Source: Verrucomicrobiota bacterium (GTDB lineage Bacteria > Verrucomicrobiota > Kiritimatiellia > Kiritimatiellales > Pontiellaceae). From it: a stretch of DNA of 39,432 nucleotides. The notes under the pieces are model-generated. The model saw nothing but the letters and a program-made list of their open reading frames with translations, was not told the DNA's origin and did no database searches. The position numbers and the translations under genes were made by a program. The stretch lies in assembly GCA_024279685.1 (NCBI GenBank), contig JAJRRI010000016.1, positions 1-39,432 of the forward strand, in the 5' to 3' direction. The stretch's first letter is position 1, and every line of letters begins with the position of its first letter. This document shows, piece after piece, positions 36,243-39,432 of the stretch.

Positions 36243-36563
36243 AGTCTTGTCCTTGCTCCTAGTCGGTATATGTAAAAATAACCCGCGAACAGTACCTATT
36301 GCGCCCAAACGGGTCAATCGGGAAGTGGTTGATTCGTGGGAGGGTAGCGATTTTTCTGAAAGGCGGGCGTTGCCGGAGGTTCACCCTGGGCTTCGGCGGT
36401 ACCGATCGCACGGTTTCTTTTCGGCGGAATTGGATGGGAGACGGCCCTGTCATGGGTCGGTCTATCTCGCCGATAAGCCGTAAAGATCCACTCTAAAGTA
36501 GAGGATTGTAAACCCGTATTCCATCGAACTAAAGGTAGGTTATTTTAGCCTTTATATAGGGGT
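36243..36563. other. intergenic region upstream of the PpiD-like gene
   Basis: These 321 bases hold no convincing gene. Short open frames exist on both strands (plus 36247-36483 from a TTG; minus 36453-36259) but neither has a ribosome site or recognisable composition. The stretch near 36360-36480 is G+C-rich and could fold, but I recognise no RNA family (RNase P, tmRNA, SRP and 6S hallmarks were looked for and not seen). It must contain the promoter for the ppiD-fxsA-UbiA-pfkB block if that is not read from upstream. Confidence 0.4.
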
Positions 36564-37109
36564 TTAGGTGTCTTTATTCGCATAGTCACTTACGCAATCG
36601 GGGCAAATACCATGGCTGAATTCGGCTTTGGTTTTTTCCTTGAGGTAGAGATCGATTTTTTTCCAGACCCCATCGTCATCGAGAATGCTTTTGCAGGAGG
36701 TGCAGAGAGAGTGAACGCCTCCGATCTCGCGGACTTTTAATAGGGTGGTCTGTAAACTTTTATTGGACTCTGCGAGCACCGTCTCTTTTTTAGAGAGCGT
36801 AACGGTTTTATTGCGCAATCGACCTAGAGTAACGGCCGCTAGCAACTCGATCGCGATATAGGCCGGAGAGTAAGTAAAGGTATTGTAGCTGATTGAGATT
36901 TCGAACGAGTTATAGGCATAGAACGTAAGTGGGATTAGGAGCAGGGTCATGGCCACACCGGCAAATATTCCATAGAGCCACGCTGCATATCCAATTAAGC
37001 CAAGACCCAGAACAAAATAGGGTTCTCGACTTGGGGCGAGGTACCTCAAAATCACGAAGTAGCCGGCAACTGCGAGCAGTACAAAAATTAATTTGACCAT
37101 TTTATTCAT
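36564..37109 (-). CDS. four-helix membrane protein with double-CxxC cytoplasmic tail
   Basis: This 181-aa protein has four hydrophobic segments in the first 97 residues (about 5-23, 32-48, 49-67, 80-97), a short coiled-coil linker (about 100-127), and a C-terminal motif. The motif is CTSCKSILDDDGVW (136-149, C136 and C139), then FSHGICPDC (164-172, C169 and C172). This tail is the one often found between sensor and output parts of histidine kinases and diguanylate cyclases (the pattern LCxxCKxIRDDxGxW ... FSHGICPDC). Here it ends the protein with no kinase or cyclase. It could be a stand-alone redox or metal-sensing membrane protein, or a truncated receptor. The motif recognition is firm; the role is unknown. 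Confidence 0.75.
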   Translation of the reverse strand: MNKMVKLIFVLLAVAGYFVILRYLAPSREPYFVLGLGLIGYAAWLYGIFAGVAMTLLLIPLTFYAYNSFEISISYNTFTYSPAYIAIELLAAVTLGRLRNKTVTLSKKETVLAESNKSLQTTLLKVREIGGVHSLCTSCKSILDDDGVWKKIDLYLKEKTKAEFSHGICPDCVSDYANKDT

Positions 37110-37133
37110 ATCTACTGTTCTACATTATTCCTT

Positions 37134-38183
37134 TTATGGGTATTGCCCAGGGGAAGCAAGTCCTATGCCAGAGTCTAGTCCGAACATGAGGTTCATATTT
37201 TGTAGGGCATTGCCGGCCTGACCTTTCATTAGGTTATCAATGTGCGAAACCACCCGGAGCCGATTGGTACGGGCATCCACATCCACCGTTAGGTTGCAAT
37301 AGTTTGTGCCCCTTACATCGGCGATACTAGCTGGAGTTTGGGCATCTTGAATCCGCACAAAGGGATTGTTCTTATTAAACTCACGATAGATTTCTAGTAC
37401 TTCCTCCTCAGTTTGCCCATCAAGGTTAGCATAGAGAACGGACATTATGCCCCGGCAGACCGGCACGACCTGAGCGGTAAAGGTGATCTGTATCTTTTCA
37501 GCCCCCAGAGTGCTGAGTTCCTGCTCGATCTCGACCATATGTTGGTGGCCTGAAAGACGGTAGGCATTCATGTTGTCGTACCGGTTGGGATAGTGAAAGG
37601 CGGCATGGGGTTTCTTTCCTGCACCGGAAACCCCTGTTTTACAATCGCAGATGATGCTTTTCGTATCAATCAAACCTGCGGCCACCGCAGGGGCCAGACC
37701 GAGAATGCAACTTACCGCAAAACAACCGGGATTGCCGACGAGCCGCTGTGCCTCGCCAATTTTGTGCAATTCCGGCAAGCCATAGGCGGCATCTTTCAAT
37801 AAAGAAGGATTCAAGTGAGTGGGATCGAGGCCGATAAAGGTGGCATATTCGGCATATTTCTCGGGCGATCCAAAACGGAAGTCGCCGCTATAGTCGATCA
37901 CCTTGGCCCCGCGCGCCAGCTCTTCGCTCGCTTTCTGCATGCCCACCCGATCGGGGGTAGAAAAAAAGACCACATCGTAGGGCTCTGCCGCTTTCGGATC
38001 GTCGGGCGCCACAATTACCTCGTCGCAAAACCCCTGCAGATGAGGAAATACATCGCTCATTTTCCGATCGGTATCCGACAGACTCACTAGACAGCCGATT
38101 TCTGTTTCTGGATGCCGGAGGAGTAGTTCTGTGATTCCAACTCCGCCGTACCCGCCTGCGCCTACTACTTTCGCCTTGATCAT
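37134..38183 (-). CDS. argC: N-acetyl-gamma-glutamyl-phosphate reductase
   Basis: ArgC catalyses the NADPH-dependent third step of arginine synthesis, reducing N-acetylglutamyl phosphate to the semialdehyde. The protein is 349 aa. The nucleotide-binding VVGAGGYGGVGITELLLRHP begins at residue 6, and the catalytic cysteine C154 sits in GNPGCFAVS (150-158). The start has GAGGAG at 7 bases. It is 24 bases from the next leftward gene, so they may be co-transcribed. No other arg genes are in the window. A large gap of 444 bases separates it from the divergent GtrA-family gene. Confidence 0.95.
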   Translation of the reverse strand: MIKAKVVGAGGYGGVGITELLLRHPETEIGCLVSLSDTDRKMSDVFPHLQGFCDEVIVAPDDPKAAEPYDVVFFSTPDRVGMQKASEELARGAKVIDYSGDFRFGSPEKYAEYATFIGLDPTHLNPSLLKDAAYGLPELHKIGEAQRLVGNPGCFAVSCILGLAPAVAAGLIDTKSIICDCKTGVSGAGKKPHAAFHYPNRYDNMNAYRLSGHQHMVEIEQELSTLGAEKIQITFTAQVVPVCRGIMSVLYANLDGQTEEEVLEIYREFNKNNPFVRIQDAQTPASIADVRGTNYCNLTVDVDARTNRLRVVSHIDNLMKGQAGNALQNMNLMFGLDSGIGLASPGQYP

Positions 38184-38292
38184 ATGTATCTCCTCGCTAA
38201 AACGTGGGCGAAAAATAAACTACCCGATCTAGTGAATCGACCTAAAACGGCGGGAACATTAGTGGGGGGGGAGAAGGCCTTGGAGAATAAAA

Positions 38293-38433
38293 ATGAAGAA
38301 TAGGAGAAGGAACCCCGCGTTGGCCGTACCTAGACAATTCCCTATCACCGTAGCGATAGATGTGGGCGCGAATCAAACCGAGTTCCGGAACCCTCCCTTT
38401 TTCAAGGGCATGCAGGCGCCGATTCGAAGCTAA
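38293..38433 (+). CDS. candidate small ORF (46 aa)
   Basis: ATG at 38293 has GGAG (38282-38285) at a 7-base distance. The peptide begins MKNRRRNPALAVPRQFPI and continues VAIDVGANQTEFRN. It is basic, with a Pro/Phe-rich second half. No family is recognised. The opposite strand also has an open hydrophobic frame here, so coding on either strand is unproven. Evidence is limited to the ribosome site and an open frame. Confidence 0.28.
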   Translation: MKNRRRNPALAVPRQFPITVAIDVGANQTEFRNPPFFKGMQAPIRS

Positions 38434-38451
38434 GCTCCCTTCTTATATAAT
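38423..38451 (+). promoter_or_regulatory. possible promoter for the GtrA-family gene
   Basis: A perfect TATAAT (38446-38451) stands 17 bases after a weak TTCGAA (38423-38428). It predicts a start near 38458 and a leader of about 170 bases before the ATG at 38628. The long leader and poor -35 make this tentative. Confidence 0.3.
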
Positions 38452-38627
38452 CATTGGGTAAGGGAAACACGTCTATTTCTCGTACCACGTAGGGCTTTGT
38501 TCCTTTCCTAAACTTCAAAGCAGAAGGTAATAGATTTAACCTTGAAACACGATGAAAAAATGAGTTTTAGGCAGATTTATTTACGTTAGAATTTGCCAAC
38601 TTATTGGCGTTGGAGTAGCTTAAAATT

Positions 38628-39119
38628 ATGGGTAGCTTTAAAAAAATATGGATGGAAAAGGATCATTCCGGTATTCAGTTCGTGAAGTATAGCTTGTGCG
38701 GCGGGACGGCCATGGCCGTCGATATGGTGATCTTCTTCCTCGTGGCCTGGCTCCTCTTTCCCGCGCTGACAGAAACGGACGTTCTGGTACGCCTATTTAA
38801 GTTAGAGATCGTGGCGATTCCCGAATATCTGCGTACTCTTAATTTTTGTTTGGCGAGCCTGATCGCTTTCGCACTATCCAACCTCACAGCCTACATCTTG
38901 AACGTGCTGTTCGTTTTCAAATCGGGGAAGCACAGCCGCCGGAAAGAGCTCGGCCTCTTTTATCTTGTGTCGGCGATTAGCGTGGGGCTCGGAGTGGGTA
39001 TCGGAGTGCTGCTCATCCAAGGTTTTGGTCTATCAACCACCTTCTCTTATCTGGCCAAAGCGGCCTCCAGCATGCTCATTAACTATGCCGCGCGTAAGTT
39101 CATCATTTTCCGTGGCTAA
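38628..39119 (+). CDS. GtrA family membrane protein
   Basis: This 163-aa protein has four predicted membrane helices and the GtrA pattern: FVKYSLCGGTAMAVDMVIFF at about residues 18-37, then ALSNLTAYILNVLFVF near 82-97 and a terminal NYAARKFIIFRG. GtrA-type proteins are small polytopic membrane proteins proposed to move or recruit polyprenyl-linked sugars for surface glycans (serotype glucosylation; arabinan synthesis in mycobacteria). Its 3' end converges on a leftward membrane protein gene. Together with the HAD-UbiA fusion 5 kb away it hints at polyprenyl-linked sugar chemistry; the link is inference. Confidence 0.88.
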   Translation: MGSFKKIWMEKDHSGIQFVKYSLCGGTAMAVDMVIFFLVAWLLFPALTETDVLVRLFKLEIVAIPEYLRTLNFCLASLIAFALSNLTAYILNVLFVFKSGKHSRRKELGLFYLVSAISVGLGVGIGVLLIQGFGLSTTFSYLAKAASSMLINYAARKFIIFRG

Positions 39120-39432
39120 CCTAATTTTTGTAGCGAGATAGTTTTTTTTGCTCACAGTCAGCCAGCACCAAGCCACAAACCCAATCAGGCTGATCAGAGA
39201 CAGGGACAGGACGGGGCTCATGTATCGTGTATTGGGAACCGGGGAAAAAATACAAACTCCAATGGCGGTACAGCATGAACTCAAACTGGTACTTATAGCA
39301 AAGAGCAGTAGCTTATCCCTGAGTGATGGAACCACGACCCAAATAGAACCGCTTGCCAGTAAGACAAGAAATCCGAGCACCACGCCGGCGATAGGATTGA
39401 GTACCATCTTGTGTTCAAAAAGGACGTCGTAG
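39033..39432 (-). CDS. C-terminal part of a polytopic membrane protein (runs off the window)
   Basis: On the minus strand a frame is open from the right edge (starting YDVLFEHKMVLNPIAG) through three hydrophobic helices to a stop at 39033. It is the 3' end of a longer membrane protein, possibly a glycosyltransferase of the family 39 type; this cannot be settled from 130 residues. The last 29 codons lie antisense to the GtrA-family gene, an unusually long overlap. They begin just after a T8 tract at 39142-39149 (A8 in the coding sense). Removing one base there would end the protein at a TAG at 39118-39116, overlapping the opposing stop by only a few bases. A 1-base indel is therefore suspected. 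Confidence 0.6.
   Translation of the reverse strand, partial: YDVLFEHKMVLNPIAGVVLGFLVLLASGSIWVVVPSLRDKLLLFAISTSLSSCCTAIGVCIFSPVPNTRYMSPVLSLSLISLIGFVAWCWLTVSKKNYLATKIRLATENDELTRGIVNEHAGGRFGQIREGG

Larger units (their letters stand above)
38184..38627. other. divergent intergenic region between argC and the GtrA-family gene
   Basis: This 444-base region contains a G8 run (38264-38271) and a 46-codon candidate ORF (38293-38433). It also contains a short hairpin CTATC/GATAG around 38341-38358, another CCCTTTTTCAAGGG (about 38396-38409), and a TATAAT (38446-38451) that may serve a rightward promoter. No RNA family was recognised. Which parts are the argC leader is not resolved. Confidence 0.4.

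Noticed and set aside
36247-36483. Open frames on both strands upstream of the PpiD-like gene.
   Set aside because: The plus frame starts at TTG without a ribosome site, the minus one (36453-36259) also lacks one, and neither resembles a known protein.
38184-38627. Possible structural RNA in the argC-GtrA gap.
   Set aside because: Hallmark sequences of tmRNA, RNase P, SRP and 6S RNA were looked for and not found. The hairpins present are short.

Overview
The window reads as a chromosomal stretch of a Gram-negative, outer-membrane-bearing bacterium. LpxD, an OmpH/Skp-like chaperone and a prepilin peptidase support this. The mixture of a type III glutamine synthetase, a TIGR03790-type secreted protein and a long (564 aa) LeuA suggests the Planctomycetes-Verrucomicrobia-Chlamydiae side of the tree, most likely Kiritimatiellota. 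That placement is an inference from gene content and was not tested. Genes are dense and well spaced, with mostly canonical GGAG-type ribosome sites. No rRNA, tRNA, CRISPR array or insertion sequence was found.

Layout. Positions 1-410 hold the start of a leftward gene and the leader of parB. 411-4114 is a rightward run: parB, an M48/Ste24-like membrane protease and a Wzx-type flippase, closed by a strong terminator at 4310-4342. leuA follows at 4572-6266. Immediately after it (6268-10150) lies an A+T-richer accessory island: a PIN-GNAT-PUA fusion protein overlapping an ASCH gene, a three-gene toxin-antitoxin-SecB chaperone (TAC) locus with its own promoter and palindromic operator, and a PaiA-like acetyltransferase. 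Housekeeping resumes with aroE and a prepilin peptidase. A leftward alpha/beta hydrolase with one in-frame amber codon follows, then the TIGR03790 protein, tsaE, tsaB, leftward uppP, ompH and lpxD.

A nitrogen-assimilation neighbourhood starts at 18444: glnN (GSIII), then pdxA, then a second A+T-richer cassette (21554-24327), then rsmA/ksgA and gltB-gltD. The cassette holds an unknown two-part protein and an ImmA/IrrE protease paired with a DUF4411 PIN-like protein. It separates pdxA from ksgA, which are often neighbours. A bidirectional terminator (31353-31392) separates gltD from a leftward block. In transcription order that block is argC, a four-helix membrane protein with a double CxxC tail, a PpiD/SurA-like periplasmic folding factor, fxsA, a HAD-UbiA fusion, a PfkB sugar kinase with one in-frame ochre codon, and a 96-aa unknown. 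At the right edge a GtrA-family protein converges on a partial membrane protein.

The most interesting material is the two accessory cassettes. The TAC locus looks complete and autoregulated. The PIN-GNAT-PUA/ASCH pair puts nuclease-like, acetyltransferase-like and two RNA-binding-fold domains in one translationally coupled unit, and no function that I know of has been established for it. The two single-codon interruptions (12292-12294 and 32615-32617) and a T8 tract at 39142-39149 that may hide a 1-base indel could be real decay or consensus errors. They should be checked against reads before those genes are called dead.
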